Source: Streptomyces zaomyceticus | GTDB taxonomy: Bacteria; Actinomycetota; Actinomycetes; Streptomycetales; Streptomycetaceae | NCBI RefSeq assembly: GCF_014656215.1 | Contig: NZ_BNBZ01000052.1 | Coordinates: 1 to 33,740, forward strand | Length of the DNA: 33,740 bases | Direction of reading: 5' to 3' | In this document: positions 7,533 through 14,510 of the stretch, piece by piece | Position numbering within the stretch: position 1 is the stretch's first letter | Layout: the number at the start of each line of letters is the position of its first letter | Notes under the pieces: generated by a model | Told to the model about the DNA's origin: nothing | What the model saw: the letters and a program-made list of their open reading frames with translations, nothing else | Database searches by the model: none | Program-made: the position numbers and the translations under genes

Positions 7533-8272
7533 TACAGGCCGGACTCCGACGTGCGGACGAGGATCCGGCGGCAGTTCTCGCAGCGCAGGACCTCGTCCTT
7601 GGCCGCGGCACGGACCTCGTTGACCTCGGTGATGTTGAGCTCGATGTGGCAGCCCTCGCACTTGCGCTGGTACAGGCGGGCCGCACCGACGCCGCCCTGC
7701 TGGACGCGCAGCTTCTCGTACAGCTTCATGAGGTCCGCCGGGACGGTGCCCGCGACGAGCTCGCGCTCCTTCTCCACGGACGCCTCCTCGGCGGCGATCC
7801 CGCCCTCGGCGGCGTCGCGGCGCACGGTCGCGTCCTCGGTCTTGGCCTGGACGGCGGAGACCCGCTCGTTCAGCTCGGTGAGGCGCTCCTGGACGGACTC
7901 GCGGCGCTCCATGACCTCGAGGACGATCTCCTCCAGGTCGCCCTGGCGCTTGGCGAGGGAGACGAGCTCGCGCTGGAGGTTCTCCAGGTCCTTCGGGGAG
8001 GCGGCACCGGAGTCGAGGCGCTGCTGGTCGCGCGCGGCCCGCTGGCGGACCTGGTCGACGTCCTGCTCGGCCTTGGTCTGCTCACGGCCGCAGTCGCTCT
8101 CCTCGGTCTGCGCGGCGACGAGCAGGTCGCGCAGCTGGGTGAGGTCCTTGGTCAGCGACTCGATCTCGGCGTGCTCGGGCAGCGAGCGGCGCTTGTGCGC
8201 GAGCTGCTGGAGGCGGACGTCGAGGGCCTGGACGTCGAGGAGGCGGATCTGGTCGGCGGGCGCGGCGTTCAG
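7532..8272 (-). CDS. Zinc-ribbon coiled-coil protein (C4-type, CT398-like)
   Basis: A 246-residue protein with a long alpha-helical coiled coil (about 8-170, rich in Leu heptads, Glu, Arg and Gln) and a C-terminal zinc ribbon. The ribbon has two CxxC pairs, CEGCHIELN and CENCRRILV, near 202-230. It is thought to act in RNA or secretion-related assemblies, but the exact role is not known. I place the start at CTG 8272. It begins the conserved NAAPADQIRLLDVQALD sequence, forms a CTGA overlap with the stop of the NIF3 gene, and has GGAG 7 nt upstream. Upstream in-frame starts would read through the NIF3 coding region. Gene order NIF3, zinc-ribbon, RNase H matches M. tuberculosis Rv2230c-Rv2229c-Rv2228c. 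Confidence 0.92.
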   Translation of the reverse strand: MNAAPADQIRLLDVQALDVRLQQLAHKRRSLPEHAEIESLTKDLTQLRDLLVAAQTEESDCGREQTKAEQDVDQVRQRAARDQQRLDSGAASPKDLENLQRELVSLAKRQGDLEEIVLEVMERRESVQERLTELNERVSAVQAKTEDATVRRDAAEGGIAAEEASVEKERELVAGTVPADLMKLYEKLRVQQGGVGAARLYQRKCEGCHIELNITEVNEVRAAAKDEVLRCENCRRILVRTSESGL

Positions 8273-9087
8273 TTGGGGGCTCCAGGAGAGGTGTGGTGGG
8301 AGGACCAGGGGTCGGTGACCGTCTTCGAGACGTGGACACGGAGGTCCCAGCCGTGACGGTCGGAGATCGCGTCGAGCTGGGCGGCGGCCTGCTCGCACCA
8401 GGGCCATTCGGTGGCCCAGTGGGCGGCGTCGACCAGGCCCAGAGGCGACTGCTGGGTCGCCTCGGAGACGGGGTGGTGGCGCAGGTCCGCGGTGAGGAAG
8501 GCGTCCACGCCGGCGGCTCGTACGGCGTCGAAGAGGCTGTCGCCGGAGCCGCCGCTGACGGCAACGCGGCGCACGGTCATGCCGGGGTCTCCCGCGACCC
8601 TGATGCCCTGCGCGGTGGCGGGCAGCCGCTTCGCCGCGCGGGCGGCGAACTCGGCGAGGGTCTCGGGGTGGTCGAGCTCGCAGATCCGGCCGAGGTTGTT
8701 CTCGGGGACGAGCGGGCCCGTGACCCGGAGGTCGAGGGCGCCGGCGAGGGCGTCGGAGACGCCGGGGTCGGCGGTGTCGGCGTTGGTGTGCGCGACGTGG
8801 AGGGCGATGTCGTGCTTGATGAGGCCGTGCACGACGCGGCCCTTGAAGTGGCCCGCCGCGACGGTCGTCGTTCCGCGCAGGTAGAGCGGGTGGTGGGTGA
8901 CGATCAGGTCGGCGCCGAGGGCGATCGCCTCGTCGGCGATCTCCTGGACGGGGTCGACGGCGAAGAGCACACGGGTGACCTCGGCGTCGGGGTCACCGCA
9001 GACGGTGCCGACGGCGTCCCACGACTCGGCCCGCTCGGGTGGCCAGAGGGCGTCGAGCTCGGCGATGACTTCAGACAGACGGGGCAC
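8269..9087 (-). CDS. Nif3-like dinuclear metal-centre protein
   Basis: A 272-residue member of the NIF3/YbgI family, a toroidal hexamer with two metals per subunit. It is often annotated as a GTP cyclohydrolase I type 2 homologue, although its true substrate is uncertain. Metal ligands are visible as H65/H66 (VTHHPLY), the HTNAD motif (H100, D104), and the C-terminal DAAHWATE (H223, E227). Length fits the family without the inserted middle domain. The start is GTG 9087 with no clear Shine-Dalgarno. It is the first gene of a three-gene operon with a 4-nt overlap to the next gene. About 500 bp of repeats lie upstream. Confidence 0.94.
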   Translation of the reverse strand: MPRLSEVIAELDALWPPERAESWDAVGTVCGDPDAEVTRVLFAVDPVQEIADEAIALGADLIVTHHPLYLRGTTTVAAGHFKGRVVHGLIKHDIALHVAHTNADTADPGVSDALAGALDLRVTGPLVPENNLGRICELDHPETLAEFAARAAKRLPATAQGIRVAGDPGMTVRRVAVSGGSGDSLFDAVRAAGVDAFLTADLRHHPVSEATQQSPLGLVDAAHWATEWPWCEQAAAQLDAISDRHGWDLRVHVSKTVTDPWSSHHTSPGAPN

Positions 9088-9131
9088 GAGGGAAAGGCTA
9101 CCTGGCTTCGTTTTCCGCCCGGACCGGCGCC

Positions 9132-9330
9132 GCTGTCGCGGAGGTGCTCCGGGGGCGGCCGTCGGGGCCGCCCGGCTCCGCTGTCGCGGAGGGGGCGCGG
9201 GGGCCGTCGGGGGCGCCCGGCGGCGCTGTCGCGCAGGTGGTGCGGGGGCCTTCGGGAGCGCCCGGCGGCGCTGTCGTGCAGGTGGTGCGGGGGCCTTCGG
9301 GAGCGCCCGGCGGCGCTGTCGTGGCGAGCG
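9132..9330. repeat. 45-bp tandem repeat, about 4.4 units
   Basis: Units start at 9132 (48 bp, divergent), 9180, 9225 and 9270 (each 45 bp) plus a partial unit at 9315, all beginning with GCTGTCG. Units 3 and 4 differ at only one position. It lies in the gap between the NIF3 gene and the iron-binding lipoprotein gene. The period is a multiple of three, and one minus-strand frame stays open through all copies (15-residue period, rich in Pro, Gly, Thr). Coding is therefore possible but not shown. Confidence 0.9.
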
Positions 9331-9374
9331 GCGCCGGAGCGGAGTCCGGGCGCCGCTCGGGCCGGGGCCGCGGG

Positions 9375-9442
9375 TTCGGGTCGGCCGGTGCCGGGCGTTC
9401 GGGTCGGCCGGCTCCGGGGTTTCGGTCGGCCGGCCTCTCGGC
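9375..9442. repeat. 23-bp tandem repeat A, three units
   Basis: Three units start with TTCGGGTCGGCCGG at 9375 and 9398, and TTCGGTCGGCCGG (one base shorter) at 9421. The period is 23 bp. It lies between the 45-bp array and the second 23-bp array. A period not divisible by three argues against coding. Confidence 0.8.
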
Positions 9443-9461
9443 CAGATCGGCGGCGGCTTCT

Positions 9462-9596
9462 CCGCGCGGCCCGCGGATACCCCTCCGCGTGGCCCGCAGC
9501 TGCCTCTCCGCGCGGCCCGCGGATACTTGTCCGCGTGACCTGCGGATACCTCCCCGCACGGCCCGCGGATACCTCCCCGCGGCCCGCGGTTACTTC
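9462..9596. repeat. 23-bp tandem repeat B, about six units, reaching into a stop codon
   Basis: Five full 23-bp units (9462, 9485, 9508, 9531, 9554) of the form CCGCGCGGCCCGCGGATACCT, then a shortened sixth unit at 9577 that runs into the stop codon of the iron-siderophore lipoprotein gene (TAA at 9590-9592, minus strand). The unit next to the gene reads GGTTAC where the others read GGATAC, so the array looks like repeated copies of the gene's stop-codon region. Function unknown. Confidence 0.85.
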
Positions 9597-10627
9597 TTGA
9601 CGAGGTCCGCGCGCAGGTCGTCGAGGACGCTGTCGGCGGCCGTCACGCCGAGGCCGAGGTACCAGGTCTCGTCGGGGACGTCCTTGGCCCGGCCGGCCTT
9701 GACGGCCTTGAGGTTCTTCCAGAGCGGGTTGGCCTGGGCGGCGTCCTTCTTGGTGGCCCTGGCCTCGCCGTAGACACCGGTGAAGATCCAGTCGGCGTCG
9801 GCCTCGTCGATCTTCTCCGGGCTGATCTCGGCCGCCAGCTCGTCGATCCGCTGGTTCGCGGGCCGCGGCAGGCCGGTGTCCTCGAGGATGGTGCCGATGA
9901 AGGAGGCCTTGGCGTAGAGGCGGATCTTGCCCGGGAGGTAGCGGACCATCGAGACGGTCGGCTTGTCGGGGCCGATGTCCGTGCCCAGCCGCTTCGCCTT
10001 GGTCTCGTACGCGGCGAGCTTCTCCTCGGCCTCGGCGGTCCTGTCGAGCGCGGCGGCGTTGAGGAGGTAGTTCTCCTTCCAGGTGAAGCCCGGGCGGATG
10101 GAGAACACGGTGGGCGCGATCTTCGACAGTTCGTCGTACTTGTCGGCGGCGCGCAGCTGGCTGCCGAGGATCAGGTCGGGCTGGAGGTTGGCGATGGCCT
10201 CCAGGTTGAGGTTGTTGATCGTGCCGACGGACTTCGGGGTGCCGGCGTCCTTGGCGAGGTAGGCCGGGATGCCGTCGTCGCCCTCGGAGGGGGCGTAGCC
10301 GACGGGCTTGATGCCGAGGGAGACGACGTTGTCGAACTCGCCGACGTCGAGGACGACGACCCGCTGGGGTGCGGCCTTCAGTTCGGTCGTGCCGAGGGCG
10401 TGGGTCAGGGTGCGCGGGAACTGGCCGGCCTTGGCGTCGGTGCCCATGGCCGCGGTCTTCGCGGCGGCGTCGCCGAAGTCCTTGCCGCCGGTGGCGACGT
10501 CCTTCTTCTTGGTCGCGTCCTCCTTCGCGGCGCCGGCGGTTCCTCCGTCGCCTCCTCCGCAGGCCGCGAGCGAGAGTGCGGCGACGAGGGCGACGGCGGC
10601 GGCGGTGCCGCGGCGGCGGAGGGACAT
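9590..10627 (-). CDS. Iron-siderophore ABC transporter substrate-binding lipoprotein
   Basis: A 345-residue FecB/FhuD-type (cluster A-II) binding lipoprotein that captures ferric siderophores outside the membrane for an ABC importer. It has a Sec-type signal with a Tat-like RRR start and a lipobox LSLAAC with C23 as the lipidated residue. A Gly/Lys-rich tether (24-65) follows. The mature domain begins near RVVVLDVGEFDNVVSLGIKP and contains NLEAIANLQPDLILGS, YLPGKIRLYAKASFIGTILEDTGLPRP, and the C-terminal helix. ATG 10627 is the start, with AGGAGCCC upstream on the minus strand. No permease or ATPase gene is adjacent, so it depends on a transporter elsewhere. An iron box about 100 bp upstream predicts repression by DmdR/IdeR when iron is plentiful. 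Confidence 0.95.
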   Translation of the reverse strand: MSLRRRGTAAAVALVAALSLAACGGGDGGTAGAAKEDATKKKDVATGGKDFGDAAAKTAAMGTDAKAGQFPRTLTHALGTTELKAAPQRVVVLDVGEFDNVVSLGIKPVGYAPSEGDDGIPAYLAKDAGTPKSVGTINNLNLEAIANLQPDLILGSQLRAADKYDELSKIAPTVFSIRPGFTWKENYLLNAAALDRTAEAEEKLAAYETKAKRLGTDIGPDKPTVSMVRYLPGKIRLYAKASFIGTILEDTGLPRPANQRIDELAAEISPEKIDEADADWIFTGVYGEARATKKDAAQANPLWKNLKAVKAGRAKDVPDETWYLGLGVTAADSVLDDLRADLVKK

Positions 10628-10725
10628 GATGAGGGCTCCTGTACGTGTCCTGGCGGGGAGACGGGCGCGACCGGCCGGAGCGTGGCGCTCCGTCCGGGGT
10701 GCCCGGCCGGAAGCCGAGACTCCGT

Positions 10726-10744
10726 TTAGGTTCGCCTTACCTTA
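10726..10744 (-). promoter_or_regulatory. Iron box (DmdR1/IdeR-type operator)
   Basis: The 19-bp sequence TTAGGTTCGCCTTACCTTA (plus strand) reads TAAGGTAAGGCGAACCTAA on the strand of the lipoprotein gene. It is close to the actinobacterial IdeR/DmdR consensus TTAGGTTAGGCTAACCTAA. It lies about 100 bp upstream of the siderophore-binding gene. Expected effect: repression when Fe(II) is abundant. Confidence 0.88.
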
Positions 10745-10836
10745 CTCATCACCGGCACACTCCAGCACACCCGCCCCCCGGCGCTCGGCAGAACCGCCGC
10801 AGGGCCACCCTTATGTGTGAAGTGACCCTGCTCGTG

Positions 10837-10866
10837 TTGTTCGGCTGGAAGTGCGAAAACTAGCTT
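10837..10866 (+). promoter_or_regulatory. Putative promoter of the 10889 gene
   Basis: TTGTTC (10837-10842) and TAGCTT (10861-10866) are separated by 18 bp and point rightward. Transcription would start near 10873, after the ATG at 10868, which supports ATG 10889 as the true start. Confidence 0.45.
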
Positions 10867-10888
10867 CATGGCCGGAGGTGACGAGTCG

Positions 10889-12070
10889 ATGACAGCGTGT
10901 GCCATCGAGATCACGGCCGAGGACGACGACCGCGACGGGGAACTCCCCGGCGGCGTCGGCCGGCCGACGGCTTTCACGATCACGGCGAACGGCGCGTACG
11001 CGGCCAGGCTCGCGGGCGACGGGGACGCCCTGTACGTGGAGAGGTGGACCCTCGACGGTCCGGAGCCGTACGCCGTACCGCTCCCCCTGGGCCAGCCGGA
11101 GGAACGGGGCACCCAGCTGCTGCCCCTCGCCGACGGCCGGGTCCTGGTCGCCCGCCGCGTGGACGGGCGCCGGAACACGTTCTCGCTGCTCTACCCCACG
11201 GGTCCGGCCACCGGCGAGCTCCGGCTCGGCTCCGTGGAGGCCCCGGGCTCCGAGCGGCTGGTGCTGCTGCCGCCCTCGCCGGACGGCATCTGCGCGTACG
11301 CGATGTGCGTCGGCCCCGACACGACCACCCTGTGGCTGGTCGCGGGCGGGGCCTTCGGCCCGGAGCGGGTGGCGGAGGTCGAGGGCCGCTGCACGGGCGG
11401 GATATGGCTCGACCGTACGGGCCGGATGCTCGCGCTCGACCGGCGGCTCGACGGCGGGCCGGTGAAGGCCGTCGCCGTCGACCTGGAGCGGGGCGGTGAG
11501 GTGTCGCCGCTGCTCCAGATCACCGAGGACAGCGACGACCGGCTGCTCCTCGCCGACCCGGACAGCGGACTGCTCCTGATCCGCTCCGACGCTCCCTCCC
11601 CGGGGCACGACCGGCTGGGCTGGGGCGTCCTCGGGAGTCTGCTGCCGGTGCGGTTCCCGGAGTGCCTGCGGCTGGACGACGCGGCCGTGACGCCGTTCGC
11701 GGTCCAGCCGGGGCAGGTGCTGATGCCGGAGAGCTGCCGGGTGGCGCTGCGGATCGACGCGGCGGGCGGCAGCTGGGTGGGCACCTGGCAGCCGTCGGCC
11801 CGCCGGATGGGCCAACTGGCCGCACCCGTGGGCTGGCTGGCCGGGTCGGGACTGTGGACGGCCGGTGGCGTGCTCCGATTGCCGTACGCGACGGTCGGGG
11901 CGCCCTGCGGGCTCGCGGACGTGGAGCCTCCGCCGGAGCCGGAAGCGGGGCCGGGGCGGGAGTCCGAGCCGGCGGCGGTGACGCCGGCGACGGCCGCCGA
12001 GGAGCCCCGGGTGTGCCGTCCGGTCCCTCTTCAGCAGGCACCGCTCACGGACCGCAGGCCCGCTGGATAG
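10889..12070 (+). CDS. Conserved hypothetical protein, predicted beta-repeat fold
   Basis: The product has 393 residues. I do not recognise a named family. The sequence consists of many short beta-strand stretches alternating with turns (for example YAARLAGDGDALYVERWTL, RTLLPLADGRVLVARR, GGIWLDRTGRMLALDR, and DRLLLADPDSGLLLI). This resembles a beta-propeller-like repeat fold. No signal peptide, membrane helix or catalytic motif is seen. The last 60 residues are Pro/Glu-rich and probably disordered. ATG 10889 is preferred over ATG 10868 because GGAGGTGA (10874-10881) lies 7 nt before it. The gene is divergent from the iron-binding lipoprotein gene. Confidence 0.85.
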   Translation: MTACAIEITAEDDDRDGELPGGVGRPTAFTITANGAYAARLAGDGDALYVERWTLDGPEPYAVPLPLGQPEERGTQLLPLADGRVLVARRVDGRRNTFSLLYPTGPATGELRLGSVEAPGSERLVLLPPSPDGICAYAMCVGPDTTTLWLVAGGAFGPERVAEVEGRCTGGIWLDRTGRMLALDRRLDGGPVKAVAVDLERGGEVSPLLQITEDSDDRLLLADPDSGLLLIRSDAPSPGHDRLGWGVLGSLLPVRFPECLRLDDAAVTPFAVQPGQVLMPESCRVALRIDAAGGSWVGTWQPSARRMGQLAAPVGWLAGSGLWTAGGVLRLPYATVGAPCGLADVEPPPEPEAGPGRESEPAAVTPATAAEEPRVCRPVPLQQAPLTDRRPAG

Positions 12071-12073
12071 ACT
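12068..12073 (+). promoter_or_regulatory. Putative -10 element overlapping a stop codon
   Basis: TAGACT contains the TAG stop of the upstream gene and fits a -10 hexamer for the small gene at 12119, giving a leader of about 40 nt. I see no good -35, so this is weak. Confidence 0.35.
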
Positions 12074-12118
12074 CTCGGGCTGCACAGCAGGACCGATGTC
12101 AACGGGGTGAGTTCGACC

Positions 12119-12247
12119 ATGTCGGAGAACAACACGAACGGGCAGGAGCCGAACGGCTCCGGCAAGCACCGCGGTGAGGCCGCGCCGACGGAGGACTCCG
12201 CGTCCTCCCCGCACGGCCGCCACCGCCGCGAGCCCGTCTCGCAGTAA
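12119..12247 (+). CDS. Small hydrophilic protein, 42 residues
   Basis: A short gene encoding MSENNTNGQEPNGSGKHRGE and then an Ala/Thr/Glu/Ser segment ending PHGRHRREPVSQ. It is very polar, probably disordered, with a basic His/Arg-rich C-terminus. No family recognised. It has a good ribosome binding site (GGGGTGAG, 12104-12111, 7 nt before ATG), TAA stop, GC-rich third positions, and a very strong terminator 20 nt downstream. These together support a real gene. It could be part of the same transcript as the gene ending at 12070 or have its own promoter. Confidence 0.7.
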   Translation: MSENNTNGQEPNGSGKHRGEAAPTEDSASSPHGRHRREPVSQ

Positions 12248-12266
12248 CAGGCGGTACCGGATCGGG

Positions 12267-12297
12267 CGAAGGGCCCCGGGTCACCCGGGGCCCTTCG
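12267..12297. terminator. Strong terminator hairpin
   Basis: A perfect 14-bp stem (12267-12280 with 12284-12297) with a 3-nt TCA loop lies between the small gene and the convergent SDR gene. Right flank TCCTCC, no long U-tract, as usual for Streptomyces. It probably works in both directions. Confidence 0.85.
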
Positions 12298-12355
12298 TCC
12301 TCCCCACCATCCCCCTCCCGGCCGAGCCGCACCCCGGCCGGTGGCCCCTCCGCCC

Positions 12356-13300
12356 TCAGCCCTTCTTCAGGCCGAGCACCTCGGACGCCGCGAAGGTCTC
12401 GCCCGCCGGACGGGACGCGTAGTGCGGGCTCAGCAGGCCGTCCAGTTCCTCGTACGTGAACGACTCCTTGGCCGTGTCGAACTTGGCCGACACCCGCGGC
12501 CGGTCCACGATCGCCACCATCCCGCCGTGCACGACGAGCAGCTGGCCGTTGACCCCGGCCGCCGCCGGCGAGGCGAGATAGCCGACGAGGGGCGCCACGT
12601 GCTCCGGCGACAGCGGGTCGAGCTCGCCCTCGGCGGTCGGCTCGGCGAAGCCGGCGAAGACGTCCTCCGTCATCCGGGTCCTGGCCCGGGGGCAGATGGC
12701 GTTGGCCGTCACCCCGTAGCGGGCGAGGGCGAGCGCCGTCGAGGTGGTCAGGCCCACGATGCCGCCCTTGGCCGCCGCGTAGTTGGGCTGACCGGCCGAG
12801 CCGGCGAGGAAGGCCTCGGAGGAGGTGTTGACGATCCGGCCGTACACGCCGGTCTCCCCCGCCTTGGCCCGGCCTCGCCAGTGCACGGCGGCGAAGTGGG
12901 TGGTGTTGAAATGGCCCTTGAGGTGGACCCGTACGACCGAGTCCCACTCGTCCTCGCTCATCGAGAAGACCATCCGGTCGCGGAGGATGCCCGCGTTGTT
13001 GACCAGGATGTCCAGCTTGCCGAACTCCTCGACGGCCAGGTCGACGAGGGCTCGCGCCGACTCGAAGTCGGAGACGTCGCCGAGGTGGGCGACCGCCCGG
13101 CCGCCCGTCGCGCGAATCTCCGCCACGACCTCCTCGGCGGGCGCGGCGGAAGCCGTGCCCGAGCCGTCGCGGCCGGGCTGTCCGTAGTCGTTGACGACGA
13201 CGGCGGCGCCGAGCCGGGCCAGTTCCAGGGCCTCGGCGCGGCCGAGCCCCCGACCGGCGCCGGTGACGATCGCACTGAGTCCCTCAAGCGGGAGTGACAT
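12356..13300 (-). CDS. SDR family 3-hydroxyacyl-CoA dehydrogenase (Hsd4A-like)
   Basis: A 314-residue short-chain dehydrogenase with the NAD-binding TGAGRGLG (13-20), NNAG (101-104) and catalytic S160/S161, Y174 and K178 (NTSSEAFL, YAAAK). The stretch GVTANAICPRARTRMTEDVF and the ending with LLVVHGGMVAIVDRP followed by a C-terminal extension match the Hsd4A type (M. tuberculosis Rv3502c). Members of this type oxidise 3-hydroxyacyl-CoA intermediates in beta-oxidation of steroid side chains. It is the third gene after MaoC and ADH, 14 bp downstream of the ADH stop, with an AGAGGA ribosome binding site. Exact substrate is inferred. A generic FabG-like role in fatty-acid oxidation is the alternative. 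Confidence 0.93.
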   Translation of the reverse strand: MSLPLEGLSAIVTGAGRGLGRAEALELARLGAAVVVNDYGQPGRDGSGTASAAPAEEVVAEIRATGGRAVAHLGDVSDFESARALVDLAVEEFGKLDILVNNAGILRDRMVFSMSEDEWDSVVRVHLKGHFNTTHFAAVHWRGRAKAGETGVYGRIVNTSSEAFLAGSAGQPNYAAAKGGIVGLTTSTALALARYGVTANAICPRARTRMTEDVFAGFAEPTAEGELDPLSPEHVAPLVGYLASPAAAGVNGQLLVVHGGMVAIVDRPRVSAKFDTAKESFTYEELDGLLSPHYASRPAGETFAASEVLGLKKG

Positions 13301-13314
13301 GGGTCGGGGTCCTC

Positions 13315-14391
13315 TCAGATCTCGATGCAGGTGCGGAGGGCGGCGCCCGTACGCATCTGCTCCAGGGCCTCGTTGATGCCCGCGAGCGGGACCCGGTGGG
13401 TGATGAGCGACTCCAGGTCGATACGGCCCGCCCGCCAGAGCGCGATGGCCCGTTCGTACGAGCGGAGCACGTCCCCGCCGCCGTACATGGAGGGCAGGAT
13501 CCGCTTCTCGTCGAAGAACAGCTCGAACATGTTGAGCTGGAGGTTGTCGTCCATCGCGCCCGCGCCGACGACGCAGAGGGTGCCGCCGCGCCGGGTGGTC
13601 TCGTACGCGGTGCGGGCGGTGGCGGAGCGGCCGACGACCTCGAAGACGTAGTCGAAGCCCTCGCCGCCGGTGATCCGCTGCTTGGCATCGGCCAGCGCGT
13701 CCGGGGCGACGGCCTCGGTGGCGCCGAAGCGCAGCGCGGCCTCGCGCCGGGACTCGACCGGGTCGACGGCGACGATCTGGGCGGCGCCCTGGAGCTTGGC
13801 GCCCTGGATCGCGGAGATGCCGACGCCGCCGCAGCCGATGACGGCGACGGACGAACCGGCTTCCACCTTCGCCGTGTTGATGGCCGCGCCGAGGCCGGTC
13901 GTGACGCCGCAGCCGATGAGGGCGGCGATGTCGAAGGGCACGTCGTCGGGGATCGGGACGGCGCAGCCCGCGTCGACGACGACCTCCTCGGTGAAGGTGC
14001 CGGTGCCGGCGAAGCCGAAGACGTCCCCGCCGGGGCGCTTGAAGTTGGGCGTGCCGGCGTTCATGAATCCGGCCAGACAGAGCTGGGTCTGGCCGCGCTT
14101 GCAGGCGGGGCAGCTGCCGCAGGCGGGCAGCCAGCAGAGCAGCACCCGCTGGCCCTGGGTGAGTCCGGTGACGCCGTCGCCGACGTCGAGGATCTCGCCC
14201 GCGCCCTCGTGGCCGGGGATGAAGGGGGCGGGCTGCGGGAGGACGCCGCTCATCGCGGAGACGTCGGAGTGGCACAGGCCGGTGGCCCGGACCCGGATCT
14301 TCACCTTGCCGGGGCCGAAGCCCACCGCCTCGACGTCGTCGAGCACTTCGAGCTTGTCCTGGCCGATCTCGTGCAGTACGGCTGCGCGCAT
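13315..14391 (-). CDS. Zinc-dependent alcohol dehydrogenase (class III-like)
   Basis: A 358-residue medium-chain dehydrogenase. Catalytic zinc ligands are C40 (GLCHSD) and H61/E62 (GHEGAGE), plus the Cys of the IGCGVTTG motif near 170. Structural zinc ligands are C91, C94, C97 and C105 (CGSCPACKRGQTQLC). The Rossmann motif VIGCGGVGISAIQG is intact and D near 215 (VAVDPV) indicates NAD preference. It probably oxidises an alcohol to an aldehyde. Placement between a MaoC hydratase and an SDR dehydrogenase suggests it serves the same catabolic route, for example oxidising a side-chain alcohol, which is inference. GGAGGGAG lies upstream. Five copies of a 20-bp repeat separate it from the MaoC gene. 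Confidence 0.94.
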   Translation of the reverse strand: MRAAVLHEIGQDKLEVLDDVEAVGFGPGKVKIRVRATGLCHSDVSAMSGVLPQPAPFIPGHEGAGEILDVGDGVTGLTQGQRVLLCWLPACGSCPACKRGQTQLCLAGFMNAGTPNFKRPGGDVFGFAGTGTFTEEVVVDAGCAVPIPDDVPFDIAALIGCGVTTGLGAAINTAKVEAGSSVAVIGCGGVGISAIQGAKLQGAAQIVAVDPVESRREAALRFGATEAVAPDALADAKQRITGGEGFDYVFEVVGRSATARTAYETTRRGGTLCVVGAGAMDDNLQLNMFELFFDEKRILPSMYGGGDVLRSYERAIALWRAGRIDLESLITHRVPLAGINEALEQMRTGAALRTCIEI

Positions 14392-14410
14392 GGTGCGGCT
14401 CCCTCCGGGA

Positions 14411-14510
14411 TGGGTCTACGAGTGCCGGGCCGGGCCTACGAGCACCGGGCCGGGTGTGCGAGCGCCGGGCCGGGTGTGCGAATGCCGGGCCGGTTCTACG
14501 AGTGCTCGAC
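14411..14510. repeat. 20-bp tandem repeat x5 across the MaoC stop codon
   Basis: Five gapless 20-bp units (14411, 14431, 14451, 14471, 14491) carry the core CTACGAGTGCCGGGCCGG. The last unit (14491-14510) contains the stop codon and final codons of the MaoC gene (TAG at 14496-14498, minus strand). The others look like decayed copies of it, and the array fills the gap up to the ADH ribosome binding site. Confidence 0.9.

Noticed and set aside
9462..9596. 23-bp array as a CRISPR array
   Set aside because: The units are directly adjacent with no unique spacers, and no cas genes are present.
8293..9600. A 435-codon plus-strand frame through NIF3 and the repeats
   Set aside because: Antisense to NIF3 and continuing through the 45- and 23-bp arrays; no start signal and no recognisable domain.
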